A stretch of 64,000 nucleotides of DNA, from NCBI GenBank assembly GCA_965262055.1, contig CBDHEI010000002.1:868001-932000 (forward strand). Reading direction: 5' to 3'. Shown in pieces: positions 17,339 through 26,318 of the stretch. Source of the DNA: G958296245 sp965262055 (GTDB lineage Bacteria; Chloroflexota; Dehalococcoidia; Lucifugimonadales; G958296245). Position numbers and translations under genes: made by a program. The first letter of the stretch is position 1. Every line of letters starts with the position of its first letter. A model generated the notes under the pieces. It saw nothing but the letters and a program-made list of their open reading frames with translations. It was not told where the DNA came from and did not search any database.

Positions 17339-18852
17339 TAAACGAACCGGATTGCGTGCAGCCTCGCCCGGGTCATCTTGAGGCGCAGGCGGACTGGCTT
17401 GCCGGACCATGCGGAGAGATCGGACTCGCCTTTCCAGGTCACCACTCCGTCCAGAACGTCTCCGGTCAGCGGGTCGCAGTCCTCTATCGTGCGGCCCGGT
17501 ATCGCCTCCGCCGCCCTTGGGCGGGTCTCGACCGACGCGTCGGCCACCTCGACCCGTATCTCGCCTCGGAAACGCGTCCAGGCGTTCACGCGGAGCTGGC
17601 TGCCGGTGAACAGCAGCGGGTAGGTGGTGCATTCCCCTACCGTCTCGGCCTCCAGCGAGGTGAACCCATCCTTGCGCCAGGTCGCGCGGCATAGGTACCC
17701 GAGGTCGTTGTACACACCCTGAAGGTGCGACTCCCTCATGCCCAGGAGGTTGTTGTGCGAGGTGGAGGAAGGAGAGATGATTAGCGAGTGCTCGTCGGGG
17801 CGCAGGCTCACCAGGCCGCAACCCGCGTAGAGTCCTGTATGCCAGTCGAGGCCCGGGTTCCCGCTGGTGCCGGGCTCCATCCTGGGCACGATGGGGCCGG
17901 ACTGGTGCCGCTCCCAGTGGACGCCGTCGCGGCTCGTCATCATGTGGAGATCCGATATGTCCAGCCTCCGCTCGTAGAAGACGGGGAAGGCCAGGTGGGC
18001 GTCTCCGCCGTCGGGCCAGGGGGCGTAGGCGTTGGTGTATATGTCGGCGTCGGGGCCGTCCTGGGCCTGCGTCCAGAAGATCTGCTCAGGCCTCGGCCAC
18101 TTCTCGAAGGAGTCGGTCTCGGCGTAGGCTATCCGCCGCCGGCCGTGAATCCTGCCGTGCTCGTGCCTGTCCCACCCCCTGAAGTAGCCGATGTAGCGGC
18201 CTTTGGCGGGGTCGAACCTGGCGATTATCTGGGTGTCGCTGACGTAGCCGTCCAGCAGGGGCTCCGGGAGCTTTTTAAACCTGAGTCCGTCGGGGGACAC
18301 GGCGCCGAGGATCTGGTCTCCGCCGCCCTCCTTGTTCTGGTAGATGAGCTTGTACCGCTCAGAGGCGAGGGCGCTCGGGTCTTTGAATACCGTCCCGGTG
18401 GTGTCGAAGATTATGTTGTTGTCGGTGGAGCCTCCGAACTCCACGGCTCCCACCGTTGGCTTACGCCAGCTCACACCGTCCTCGGACTCGGCATACGCCA
18501 TGACCTGTGTCTCCCACGGCACCACGAAGTCGGACTCTTCGCTGGCGCGCCGGCGCGCCTCAGGGTCCCTCTGGTCCACTGCGCCCGTGTAGGCGGGGTA
18601 GTAGAGCCTGAACAGGCCGTCGTCCTCGAACACTGTCGTCATGCCGGAGACCCAGTCTTCCCATGGGTGCTCCGGCCTGATCAGGGGCTCCGGGTCGATG
18701 CGGGGGCTGTGCGCGGATATGCGCACGCCGTACGGCATCTCCCAGCCGCCGTCGCGTCCGCCGCCCCACACGACGCCGTAGCCGGGCTCGATGATGTCCC
18801 AGTCGACGAAGACGTGCTTGCGGCCTCTCAGATCGTAGGGTGCGTAAGGCAA
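17338..18852 (-). CDS. Beta-propeller glycosidase-like protein
   Basis: A 504-aa protein that looks like a five-bladed propeller of the GH32/GH43/GH130 type. Visible are repeated strands with Asp/Glu-rich turns, MTTVFEDDGLFRLYYPAYTG, YKLIYQNKEGGGD, FDPAKGRYIGYFRGWDRHE and MMTSRDGVHWER. Catalytic acids cannot be assigned by eye. The start TTG 18852 is chosen because GTGGAGG lies 6 nt upstream; an ATG at 18906 extends the frame but has no ribosome site. It heads a minus-strand set with the TIM-barrel protein and DapA-type gene, consistent with carbohydrate use. Confidence 0.65.
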   Translation of the reverse strand: MPYAPYDLRGRKHVFVDWDIIEPGYGVVWGGGRDGGWEMPYGVRISAHSPRIDPEPLIRPEHPWEDWVSGMTTVFEDDGLFRLYYPAYTGAVDQRDPEARRRASEESDFVVPWETQVMAYAESEDGVSWRKPTVGAVEFGGSTDNNIIFDTTGTVFKDPSALASERYKLIYQNKEGGGDQILGAVSPDGLRFKKLPEPLLDGYVSDTQIIARFDPAKGRYIGYFRGWDRHEHGRIHGRRRIAYAETDSFEKWPRPEQIFWTQAQDGPDADIYTNAYAPWPDGGDAHLAFPVFYERRLDISDLHMMTSRDGVHWERHQSGPIVPRMEPGTSGNPGLDWHTGLYAGCGLVSLRPDEHSLIISPSSTSHNNLLGMRESHLQGVYNDLGYLCRATWRKDGFTSLEAETVGECTTYPLLFTGSQLRVNAWTRFRGEIRVEVADASVETRPRAAEAIPGRTIEDCDPLTGDVLDGVVTWKGESDLSAWSGKPVRLRLKMTRARLHAIRFV

Positions 18853-18921
18853 GCTAGACCTCCACTCTCCAAATATATGGCGAGGCTTCCCATGTCGAAG
18901 ATGCACCGCGTCCGGTGCGTG

Positions 18922-19347
18922 CTACGGGGTGCCCTGCCTGCTGCTGACCGTACGATACGGAGGACGCTCTGTGGGGAACTTACCCGATTCCTCCGCACGT
19001 CTCAGCTCATCTATCAATGTCTTAGCAGCATTGATCCCGCTCCGCACGTCCCCTTCGCTGAACTCTTCTTCATAGAAGTTGGTGTGAAGCCCCGCTACTG
19101 CCGCCAACATCCATTTGCAATTATCGGGATTGTTCGTGTGGTCTATCAGAATCGAAGCATTCTGCCGTATGTGGACGTGGCTCCTGTTCTTCCTCCATCT
19201 CCGCTCTCGGGCGACCGCCTTCACGTAGTAGGCAACCGCCCCCCACGCCTTCTCCGAGGCTTGAAGCAGATCGCCCTTCTCAAACTCTTCCTCCGCGTGC
19301 TTCAGGAAGGTCTCGCTTATCTCGTGATGCCGCGTCGCCGTAGCCAT
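18922..19347 (-). CDS. PaREP1/HEPN-like small protein
   Basis: A 141-aa helical protein resembling the PaREP1/HEPN group: HHEISETFLKHAEEEFEKGDLLQASEKAWGAVAYYVKAVA is the typical first helix pair (residues about 7-46). A basic RERRWRKNRSHVH stretch follows. HEPN proteins are often RNases or nucleotidyltransferase partners, but no MNT gene is adjacent and a canonical RX4-6H is only approximate (R..H in that basic stretch). It is isolated between catabolic genes. Confidence 0.6.
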   Translation of the reverse strand: MATATRHHEISETFLKHAEEEFEKGDLLQASEKAWGAVAYYVKAVARERRWRKNRSHVHIRQNASILIDHTNNPDNCKWMLAAVAGLHTNFYEEEFSEGDVRSGINAAKTLIDELRRAEESGKFPTERPPYRTVSSRQGTP

Positions 19348-19467
19348 ACATCAAACTCCATTGCTCAAGGAAGGTCTTCTACGCTCCCTCTTTCAGCTAC
19401 CCCGAATATCATATTGTAGCCGAGGACAGAGGATGTCATTCATTCTGACCCGCGCCCAACGCGGGCG

Positions 19468-20271
19468 TCAGGACGTCTTGACCGCGCTTGTGAGGGCCCC
19501 GTCCACTACCAGGGTCGCGCCGGTTACGTACTTCGCCTCGTCCGATGCGAGGAACAGCGCCGCGTGGGCCACGTCCCATGACTCGCCCTGTTTGCCTATG
19601 GGCACCATGGCGTCCCGGAGCCTCATCATGTCCTCCACGTCGCCTCCCCAGGCGTTCGTGAGGGACGCCTCGACGAACGGCGTCCTCATCATCCCCGGCA
19701 GGATGGCGTTGGCCCTTATCCCCTTGGGCGCGTATTCGACGGCTATCTCACGGGTCAGGGCGATCATCCCGGCCTTGGAGGCGCCGTACGCACCGGAGAG
19801 GGCCGGGAGCGTCCTGATGCCGTTGATCGACGAGATGTTGACGATGGCGCCGCCGCCCTGCCTCACCATGTGCGGGAGCGTGTGCTTGCAGGTCAGGAAG
19901 ACGCTCTTGAGGTTGACGTTCAGCGTCCTGTCCCAGTCGTCCTCGGAGGTCTCCTCGATGCCACCGGGTATCTCGATGCCCACGTTGTTATGCAGGACGT
20001 CGACCCTGCCGAAGGCACGGATGCACTCTTCTACCATGGCTGCGCAGCCGTCCGATTTGCTGACGTCGGCCCTGAAGGTCAAGGAGGTCCCGCCCTCCTC
20101 CTCTATCAGCCTGTGGGTCTCCTCGGCAGCCTCCAGGCTGTAGTCGACGAGCAGCACCCTGGCGCCTTCCCTGGCGAACAGCATGGCCGTGGCCTTCCCG
20201 TTGCCGATGCCCGGCCCCACGGAGCCCGCGCCGGTGACAATCGCGACCTTTCCCTTGAGACGGTCCCCCAA
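19468..20271 (-). CDS. Short-chain dehydrogenase/reductase
   Basis: A 267-aa classical SDR. The Rossmann glycine motif is TGAGSVGPGIG near the N-terminus, NNVG follows the central strand, and the catalytic Ser-Tyr-Lys are present in NISSINGIR and YGASK. The start is TTG 20271, with AGGGGGG 7 nt upstream. It is the last gene of a minus-strand set: lactonase, ureohydrolase-like gene, then SDR. Substrate is unknown; neighbours suggest oxidation of a sugar or amide-type substrate. Confidence 0.87.
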   Translation of the reverse strand: MGDRLKGKVAIVTGAGSVGPGIGNGKATAMLFAREGARVLLVDYSLEAAEETHRLIEEEGGTSLTFRADVSKSDGCAAMVEECIRAFGRVDVLHNNVGIEIPGGIEETSEDDWDRTLNVNLKSVFLTCKHTLPHMVRQGGGAIVNISSINGIRTLPALSGAYGASKAGMIALTREIAVEYAPKGIRANAILPGMMRTPFVEASLTNAWGGDVEDMMRLRDAMVPIGKQGESWDVAHAALFLASDEAKYVTGATLVVDGALTSAVKTS

Positions 20272-20320
20272 CTGAGCACCCCCCTGAATACGTTCCCGAA
20301 ACCTGCGCGACTCGGGGCAG

Positions 20321-21415
20321 CTATGCTCCCCTGCCGATCTTTCTCATGGCCAGCCCCGCGAGCATGTACATGACCACGTACACGATGACCCGGTACCCGA
20401 GCGCCGAGCCAGGCGGTATGCAGATAAACGACAGCCCGGAAAGGCCCCGCTTGCCGATCTCGTGCGCGATGCGGATGATCTCGTAGTCGGTGAGCGCTAT
20501 GGGCTCGGCGGCCTCCCCGAGCAGGTCGCCGGGCGACGGACCGGCACCGCCCATCACGTCCATGTCGAAGTGGGCGTACACCGCCTCGGTGCCGTCGTAG
20601 GCCCGGTCCAGCTCTCCGACCAGCCCCTCGATGCCCAGGCTGGTCCTCACCTCCCAGGTCGAGATGAACCTTGCCCCGTCTCTCAGGTACCTGCGCACAG
20701 TCTCCTTCTGCTCCAACATGCCGCGCTCCCCTATCTCGACGAGGTGCCTGGGATGCATGTTGTCGTGGAACTCGTACATCTTGTGTTTCCAGCTGCCGGA
20801 GCCGGCAATGCGGGGGTCGTCGGTCAGACGGTCGATCGGCTGGGAGTCCCAGTGGGTGTCCAGGCTGATGCAGCCCACGTCGCCTTGGGTCCGCTCCGCG
20901 ATGGGCTTGGCTATGGCGTAGGAGCTGCACGGCGAGTTCTGGCCTATGACGACGGGCACGGCGCCGGCGTCGATGGCGTGGCCCACCTTCTCCTCCACCG
21001 CGGCCTGCGCCCTCAGGATGTTCTCCGCCGACTGCACCTGCATAACCTCCGGAGGTATCGCCGCATCGCCGTAGTCGACCACCTTGAGGTGATCGAACAC
21101 GTCAAGGTCGAAGTCCTGGATGTAGCCGGACTGGTACCTGATGGACTGCTGCCTGACGCGGCGCGGGGCCGCCAGCCATTCGTTGCGGTCTACGCCGGCG
21201 TACTTGTCGGTGGCGGTGGCGACGTAAGGCGCACCGATTATCACGGCGTCCGCGCCCTTCAACTCGTCAGGACTCGTGACGTGGGGCCGTCCCATGAAGG
21301 TCGGGAGCTCCGGGCCCATCATCGGGGCTGTCCACTCGGCCCCGAAGCAGCACTTGATGAACTCCTCCCACGCCGTCATCATCTCGTCCCAAGTAGGGTA
21401 TGCCACGGTAGTCAT
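20321..21415 (-). CDS. Divergent arginase/agmatinase-fold (ureohydrolase) protein
   Basis: A 364-aa member of the ureohydrolase superfamily. DTHWD matches the DAHxD metal motif and FDMDV matches the first part of SxDxDxxDP. The usual GGDHS motif is replaced by GQNSP, removing the first His ligand, and the final DP is GG. Five of the six usual metal ligands remain, so the metal site is altered and activity may differ from guanidino hydrolysis. It starts 13 nt downstream of the lactonase gene. An agmatinase-like role is possible but not supported by the motifs alone. Confidence 0.75.
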   Translation of the reverse strand: MTTVAYPTWDEMMTAWEEFIKCCFGAEWTAPMMGPELPTFMGRPHVTSPDELKGADAVIIGAPYVATATDKYAGVDRNEWLAAPRRVRQQSIRYQSGYIQDFDLDVFDHLKVVDYGDAAIPPEVMQVQSAENILRAQAAVEEKVGHAIDAGAVPVVIGQNSPCSSYAIAKPIAERTQGDVGCISLDTHWDSQPIDRLTDDPRIAGSGSWKHKMYEFHDNMHPRHLVEIGERGMLEQKETVRRYLRDGARFISTWEVRTSLGIEGLVGELDRAYDGTEAVYAHFDMDVMGGAGPSPGDLLGEAAEPIALTDYEIIRIAHEIGKRGLSGLSFICIPPGSALGYRVIVYVVMYMLAGLAMRKIGRGA

Positions 21416-21428
21416 ATCTGCTTTCCTT

Positions 21429-22463
21429 TCACGAGAGGTCTGCTATCAGAACCCACATGGGCCCGCTACCCACATCGTAGGTGGCGACCGGCTCCAGGTT
21501 TCCCGCGGCCTCGTCGGTCCTGTACGCGGCGAGTTTCCCCGAATCTAGGCCGGCGGCCAGCAGGAACTTTCCCGCAGGGTCTAGGCTGAAAGCCCGCGGT
21601 ACCGGCTCAGTCGGCACGTTTGCGACCCGCTCCAGGCGGCCCTCGGCGTCCACTGAGAAGCATGCGATGGTGTCGTGCCTGCGGTTCGGCGCGTAGAGCA
21701 TCCGCCCGGTCGGGGAAATCTGTATTTGGGCGCACGTGTTGGAGACGGTGGTCCCCTCAGGCAGCGTGGACACGGTCTGCACGGGCCTGAGCGTCCCGAG
21801 GGCAGGGTCCAGGCTGTAGGACGTGACGCTGTTGCCCTGCTCGTCAGAGAAGTAGAGCAGGTCCAGCGTGGGATGGAAGCAGAAGTGCCTGGGGCCCAAT
21901 TTCCCGCTAGGCGCTACCTGTGGGGGCGTTCCGGGGGTGAGCCTGCCGGTGTCCTGGTCCAACGTAAACTGGAGGATGGCGTTGAGTCCGTCGTCCTCAC
22001 TCGACAGGGTCGCGATGTGTGGGACGAAGACGAACTGATTGGAGGGGTCCGTCTGGATCGAGTGCGCTCCTGGGGCGGTTGAGCGCCACTCCACCGGGTC
22101 GCCGTCGAGGGAGCCGTCTTCCCGTATGCGATGCACTCCTATTCCGCCGGCCGCGTAGTAGGCCGAGAAGAGGTAGCCTCCCGTGCGGTCTGTCGCGAGG
22201 TAGCAGGGGTCAGACTCTAGCGGCACAGAGCCAATGTGAGAGAGGCGGCCAGAGGCGCTGTCGACCTCGAAGGAGGATATCTCCAGGTCGCTGCGCCGGG
22301 CTGCGAACAGGAACCTGCGGCTCGGGTGGAGCGCCAAGGGCGCCGGGAGGCCTGGGACCGAAACGACGTCGATCAGGTCCAACCTGCCGGAGACCCTGTC
22401 CATGGCGTAGACGGCGATCTTGTCCTCGCCGGACAGGGTTACGTAGACGAAGTAGGGGGCCAT
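21429..22463 (-). CDS. Seven-bladed beta-propeller lactonase family protein
   Basis: A 344-aa protein of the 6-phosphogluconolactonase/YbhE-type propeller family. Repeated blade motifs are visible: IAVYAMDRVSGRLDLI, ISSFEVDSASGRLSHI, QFTLDQDTGRLTPG and IACFSVDAEGRLERVA. No signal peptide is present, so it is cytoplasmic. AGGAGA lies 5 nt before ATG 22463. It leads a three-gene set with the ureohydrolase-like protein and an SDR; an SDR making a lactone and a lactonase opening it would be a coherent pair (inferred). Confidence 0.87.
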   Translation of the reverse strand: MAPYFVYVTLSGEDKIAVYAMDRVSGRLDLIDVVSVPGLPAPLALHPSRRFLFAARRSDLEISSFEVDSASGRLSHIGSVPLESDPCYLATDRTGGYLFSAYYAAGGIGVHRIREDGSLDGDPVEWRSTAPGAHSIQTDPSNQFVFVPHIATLSSEDDGLNAILQFTLDQDTGRLTPGTPPQVAPSGKLGPRHFCFHPTLDLLYFSDEQGNSVTSYSLDPALGTLRPVQTVSTLPEGTTVSNTCAQIQISPTGRMLYAPNRRHDTIACFSVDAEGRLERVANVPTEPVPRAFSLDPAGKFLLAAGLDSGKLAAYRTDEAAGNLEPVATYDVGSGPMWVLIADLS

Positions 22464-22643
22464 GGGCTTCTCCTGCCCCAGGCAGGCGGGGCCAGGGTTG
22501 GCGGCGTCAGCCGCAGCGCCGATTATACACGGCTACAGGTGTCCGGGACTGGATGGCTCCCGCACGATTCCCCCACCGTCGTATGCCCATACCACTTGCG
22601 ACAAGGACGAAGACCACACAGACAAGCGCTACGGCCGCAATGC

Positions 22644-24422
22644 TTATTCGTACAGGAACTCTTCGTAGCGATAGTCGTGCTCACTGGGGACACCAGATCC
22701 TGAGAACCGATCGTGTCTCGTCCCCACGAGAGCACTCTGCCCGCCGGACAGGCAACTCAGTATCGCGTGAACCGCGTCCAAGATGGTCATGTAACCCTTA
22801 CTCTCAGCCTCGTCGAAGTACGGGGCGCACCTGTCGGGCGGAAAGACGCCCCCGAGTATGCCGAATCGGTCCTGCAGGAAAAAGGTTGGGTCGTTTTCTA
22901 TCGCTGCTCCCCTCGACAGCCACATTCCGTGGTCACCAAACACGAAGAGAATGGCAGTGGGGTCGTTACTCTCGATGTGATCGATGATTTGTCCTAGGTA
23001 TGTCGCAGCGTTGTTGGCCCTATCTTGATACTGTTCTGTGAATTTCTCGCTGTCTTCCCTATTGTCGTAGTTGAATATCTTTGGCGTGTGACCAGGTAGG
23101 TACAAGTGGGCAATCACAAACTGAGGAAACCTCTTGTCAAGATTCGTCAGCTCTCTTACCAAGAAGTCTCCCTTGTAAACGGAGTCTCCTTGCCTCCAAT
23201 TTACCTCCATGGTTCTGCAGTAGCCCCAGAAGGCCCACCTCATTATGGCCTCGTCCAACAGTGTACATATCCCTCCATGCTTCTCGTTTATTACATAGTT
23301 GTCTATGTGCGGCCCTTTGATGTGGCCGAAGAAGGTACTGTTGAAAATAGACGTAGTCTCGTATCCGTTCTCTCGCATGATCCAGATGAGAGGACTGAGA
23401 GCATGACCTGCGAAGTAGCTTGGCCTGCGTTGCTCCAAGAATATGTCCTGGTCCAATGCCAAGAGCGAGTTTATTGAGTAATAGGTGGAGACACTGTTGG
23501 CAAATAGATTCCTAAAGCGGCGCGCCTCTCCATCGAATAGCATGTGGAAATCGGTCGTCTCAACGCCGATATACTTCTGCATGATGCTCTCAGGCACTAT
23601 TGAGTCGAAGCCGACGAAGTACACATTGGGCGTTTCCTGAAACGTTATGGCGTGAATTCTTGGATGCCGACCCCAGTCCTCACTTGCAAAGCGCCTATTC
23701 ACGTCTAGCCCTACCCAGACAGCCACAGCGATACCTGCGGACACCACCGTTAGCAAGGAGAGTATCCCCCAGTGAGACTCGTCCACAAGCCGTGAGACAG
23801 CGAACAGGACAATCAGCCCTGTGGCACATGTCCCGATCAGAGCAATCCAGAACCTAAAGTCGTTAGGCGCCAGCAATCCGCCCGACGTGGTGACCCCAGA
23901 GATAAACTCCGGCCAGAAGGGCGACGAGACCGCTACCAACGCTGAGGCCGAGAGTGCCAAGCCTCCCCAACGGTGCTCATCGATGATCCGAAACGCCACA
24001 AACAGCCCGAATAGCGCCGCCGCGCATATCCCAATCAGGGCAATCCTGTTCTCGGGAAAGTACAGCTCCGTATGTACTATGTAGGCGGTGAATACACACG
24101 CGAGTGTGACGACCGCCAACGCCACGTTTGCAGTAGCCTTGGACCGCATAGCCAGCAATTGGGCAGCAAGAAGCACGACCCCGCTGACCGCCATGCCGAG
24201 CGCGAGTACGGTACCCAGCTCAACGCTGGAGAAGTTATTCCGAGAAGAGTAGTACGTAGAGCCCAGGGCGGCTGCGATCACCAGCGCCCCAAAAGTTAGC
24301 TTGAAAGCCCCCTCCGATATCGCCGTCAGGCCACTTCTCACGTATTGGATCAGCCGAGGGGGAATGTGTCTTGCCTCCCAGTACGAATCAGAGTTCGCCA
24401 AGCGTTCATCACAGGTGGCCAT
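22644..24422 (-). CDS. Membrane-anchored sulfatase/phosphatase-fold protein
   Basis: A 592-aa protein with about eight N-terminal membrane segments (to about residue 250) and an alkaline-phosphatase/sulfatase-superfamily domain. Metal-site elements visible are YFVGFDS near 260 and FVFGDHGMW near the end. The layout resembles phosphoethanolamine or glycerol-phosphate transferases acting on envelope polymers. The membrane part contains an internal duplication. Base composition is lower in GC than the neighbours and codon use is looser, suggesting transfer. The start at 24422 lacks a good ribosome site and is uncertain. Confidence 0.7.
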   Translation of the reverse strand: MATCDERLANSDSYWEARHIPPRLIQYVRSGLTAISEGAFKLTFGALVIAAALGSTYYSSRNNFSSVELGTVLALGMAVSGVVLLAAQLLAMRSKATANVALAVVTLACVFTAYIVHTELYFPENRIALIGICAAALFGLFVAFRIIDEHRWGGLALSASALVAVSSPFWPEFISGVTTSGGLLAPNDFRFWIALIGTCATGLIVLFAVSRLVDESHWGILSLLTVVSAGIAVAVWVGLDVNRRFASEDWGRHPRIHAITFQETPNVYFVGFDSIVPESIMQKYIGVETTDFHMLFDGEARRFRNLFANSVSTYYSINSLLALDQDIFLEQRRPSYFAGHALSPLIWIMRENGYETTSIFNSTFFGHIKGPHIDNYVINEKHGGICTLLDEAIMRWAFWGYCRTMEVNWRQGDSVYKGDFLVRELTNLDKRFPQFVIAHLYLPGHTPKIFNYDNREDSEKFTEQYQDRANNAATYLGQIIDHIESNDPTAILFVFGDHGMWLSRGAAIENDPTFFLQDRFGILGGVFPPDRCAPYFDEAESKGYMTILDAVHAILSCLSGGQSALVGTRHDRFSGSGVPSEHDYRYEEFLYE

Positions 24423-24474
24423 GTGGGACTTCGGCCTTTTCGTCCGGTCACCGAATTAAGCCGGCGCGGAGGGG

Positions 24475-25386
24475 TTACAGCCAGCCGCGGGACTGGCAGA
24501 ACGCTTTGAGTTGCTCCATCTCCTCGTCGTTCAGGGTGTAGTAGGGAGTACGCCGCCAGCGGCCAGCGACGCCGTACAGCTCCAGGATGCCGTGCATTCC
24601 GGCGTCGAAGCCGCCCTGAAGGCCGGCTATGTAGGAGAAGAACGGCCAATCGTCCTCCTTGATGACCTTCGCAGCGCTGCCCCAATCTTCGGCCTGTACA
24701 GCGCTCCAGTACTTGTGTGTCACGGGGGAATAGAACGACACGAACGTCGACATGTATCCGACCGCGCCGTAGTGGACTATATCGAGGTGGTTCTGCTTCT
24801 GGCCGCCTGCGAATACCGCCCAATTGTCCCGGGCCATCGCCGTCATCTTGCGGACGAACTCGCCCAAGATGTCGTCCTTGATGGCCACTATCCCGTCGAC
24901 CTTGTCCAACAGGATTTCGACCGTCTTCAGTCCCTTATCCGTGTCGTTGGCCCAGATATTGGTCACCAGCATGACCGGGATCTCTGCCGCAACAGCCGCG
25001 TAGTGCTCCATCGAGGTCTCCACGGTGCCCGACGCCCCCCAAATCGGGGGCTTTACCATGAGCACGTCTACGCCTACCTCCCGGCAGTAGCGCGCGAACT
25101 CCACGGTCTTGCCCGTCCACCAGCCTCCGTCGGCGGCGACGGTCAGTCCCCGCTTGCCGGTATGCTCAGCGACGACCCTGGTCACCTCGGCGATCTCGTC
25201 GTCCGTCATGAGGGAGAAGAGGCTGTCGCCGTAGGTGAGCAGCGACGAATTGCTTCCTCCCTCTAGGTTCCCGTCTATGAGCTTGCGGAGGCCCAGATAG
25301 TCGATCTCCCCGTCGCGTGTGAATGGCGTCGTGAGCGACGCGATAGGGCCCGTCAGCTTCTCGCGGACTTCTTCGCGGCTAATCAT
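24475..25386 (-). CDS. DapA-family (DHDPS/NAL) aldolase or lyase, second copy
   Basis: A 303-aa TIM-barrel protein. It opens GPIASLTTPFTRDGEIDYLGL and has the probable Schiff-base lysine in IVAIKDD. The GxxGE loop is replaced by NSSLLTYGDS, as in the first DapA-type gene, so a non-lysine role is likely. ATG 25386 is preceded by GGAGGAG; a frame extending to 25503 lacks a site and overlaps the divergent promoter. It is divergent from the SDR at 25518. Confidence 0.8.
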   Translation of the reverse strand: MISREEVREKLTGPIASLTTPFTRDGEIDYLGLRKLIDGNLEGGSNSSLLTYGDSLFSLMTDDEIAEVTRVVAEHTGKRGLTVAADGGWWTGKTVEFARYCREVGVDVLMVKPPIWGASGTVETSMEHYAAVAAEIPVMLVTNIWANDTDKGLKTVEILLDKVDGIVAIKDDILGEFVRKMTAMARDNWAVFAGGQKQNHLDIVHYGAVGYMSTFVSFYSPVTHKYWSAVQAEDWGSAAKVIKEDDWPFFSYIAGLQGGFDAGMHGILELYGVAGRWRRTPYYTLNDEEMEQLKAFCQSRGWL

Positions 25387-25470
25387 TTTGGCGTCTCCTC
25401 CGTCGAATCGTGTTGCTGTTGAGCGGGGTGGATTATCGCATATCCGCCGCGTGGGGACATTCGCCGGGAA

Positions 25471-25479
25471 TGCTATACT
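25471..25479 (+). promoter_or_regulatory. Extended -10 promoter of the SDR gene
   Basis: TGCTATACT fits an extended -10 (TGN-TATACT) 38 nt before the SDR start. No good -35 is present, as expected for this promoter class. Confidence 0.5.
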
Positions 25480-25517
25480 GCGGGCTGTCCAAGGACTAAG
25501 CACAGGGAGAAGGACCC

Positions 25518-26318
25518 ATGGACCTGGAGCTGGAGGGTAAGGCGGCTATCGTCACCGGCGGCAGCCGAGGCATAGGCAAGGCCGTGGCACGTGAGCTGGG
25601 ACTGGAGGGTGTAGACGTCGCCATAGTTGCGCGTGGCCAAGAGGCGCTGGACGAGACGGCAGCCGAGCTTGCCGCTGAGACGGGGCGGCGCATCGTGCCC
25701 ATCGCCGCCGACACGGGGGACGACGCCTCCGTCCGCGCGATGGTGAAGTGCGCCGCAGAGTCCCTTGGGCGCGTGGACATTCTGGTCAACAGCGCGGCCC
25801 GGCCCCTGGGCCAGGCTCCGGAGCCGAGCCTGTCAGAGTTCACCGACGAACACTTCTGGGCCGACATGAATGTCAAGACGATGGGCTATGTCAGGTGCGC
25901 GCGGGAGGTATTCCCCCACATGAAAGAGCGGGGTTGGGGACGCATCATAAACGTCAGCGGCCTCGGCTCCAGAAACGCCGGCTCCCTGATTGGCGGGATG
26001 CGCAACGTGGCCGTCGTCGCCATGACCAAGAACCTCGCGGAGGAATTGGGGCAGTACGGCATCAGCGTTACGGTGGTACATCCGGGCTATACGCGGACCG
26101 AGGCGACCCCGGCTACCATCGCTTGGCGCGCCGAAACGCAGGGCGTCTCCGAGGATGAAATAGAGCGGGGCATGAGGGCCGCCAACCCTCTGGGCCGAAT
26201 CATCGACGCGCGCGAGGTTGCCTACGTAGTCTCGTTCCTGGCTTCGCCGAAGTCGGTAGCCGTCAACGGCGACGTGATCGCTGCGGGAGGCGGAGCCGGC
26301 AAGTCGATCTACTACTAG
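25518..26318 (+). CDS. SDR-family protein lacking the catalytic Tyr-Lys
   Basis: A 266-aa protein with an intact cofactor motif TGGSRGIG (about 13-20) and VNSAA, so an NAD(P)-binding Rossmann fold is clear. At the usual YxxxK position the sequence reads GGMRN: aligning AVVAMTK with the standard AVIALTK places Gly at Tyr and Asn at Lys. The Ser of NVSG is kept. It may bind cofactor without classical reductase chemistry, or use a different general base. GGGAGAAGG precedes ATG 25518. Its stop abuts the stop of the convergent Eis-like gene with no gap. Confidence 0.8.
   Translation: MDLELEGKAAIVTGGSRGIGKAVARELGLEGVDVAIVARGQEALDETAAELAAETGRRIVPIAADTGDDASVRAMVKCAAESLGRVDILVNSAARPLGQAPEPSLSEFTDEHFWADMNVKTMGYVRCAREVFPHMKERGWGRIINVSGLGSRNAGSLIGGMRNVAVVAMTKNLAEELGQYGISVTVVHPGYTRTEATPATIAWRAETQGVSEDEIERGMRAANPLGRIIDAREVAYVVSFLASPKSVAVNGDVIAAGGGAGKSIYY

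Noticed and set aside
17788..19419. A 543-codon plus-strand open frame opposite the propeller and HEPN-like genes
   Set aside because: Both opposite genes have ribosome sites and recognisable folds; the open frame is a composition effect.
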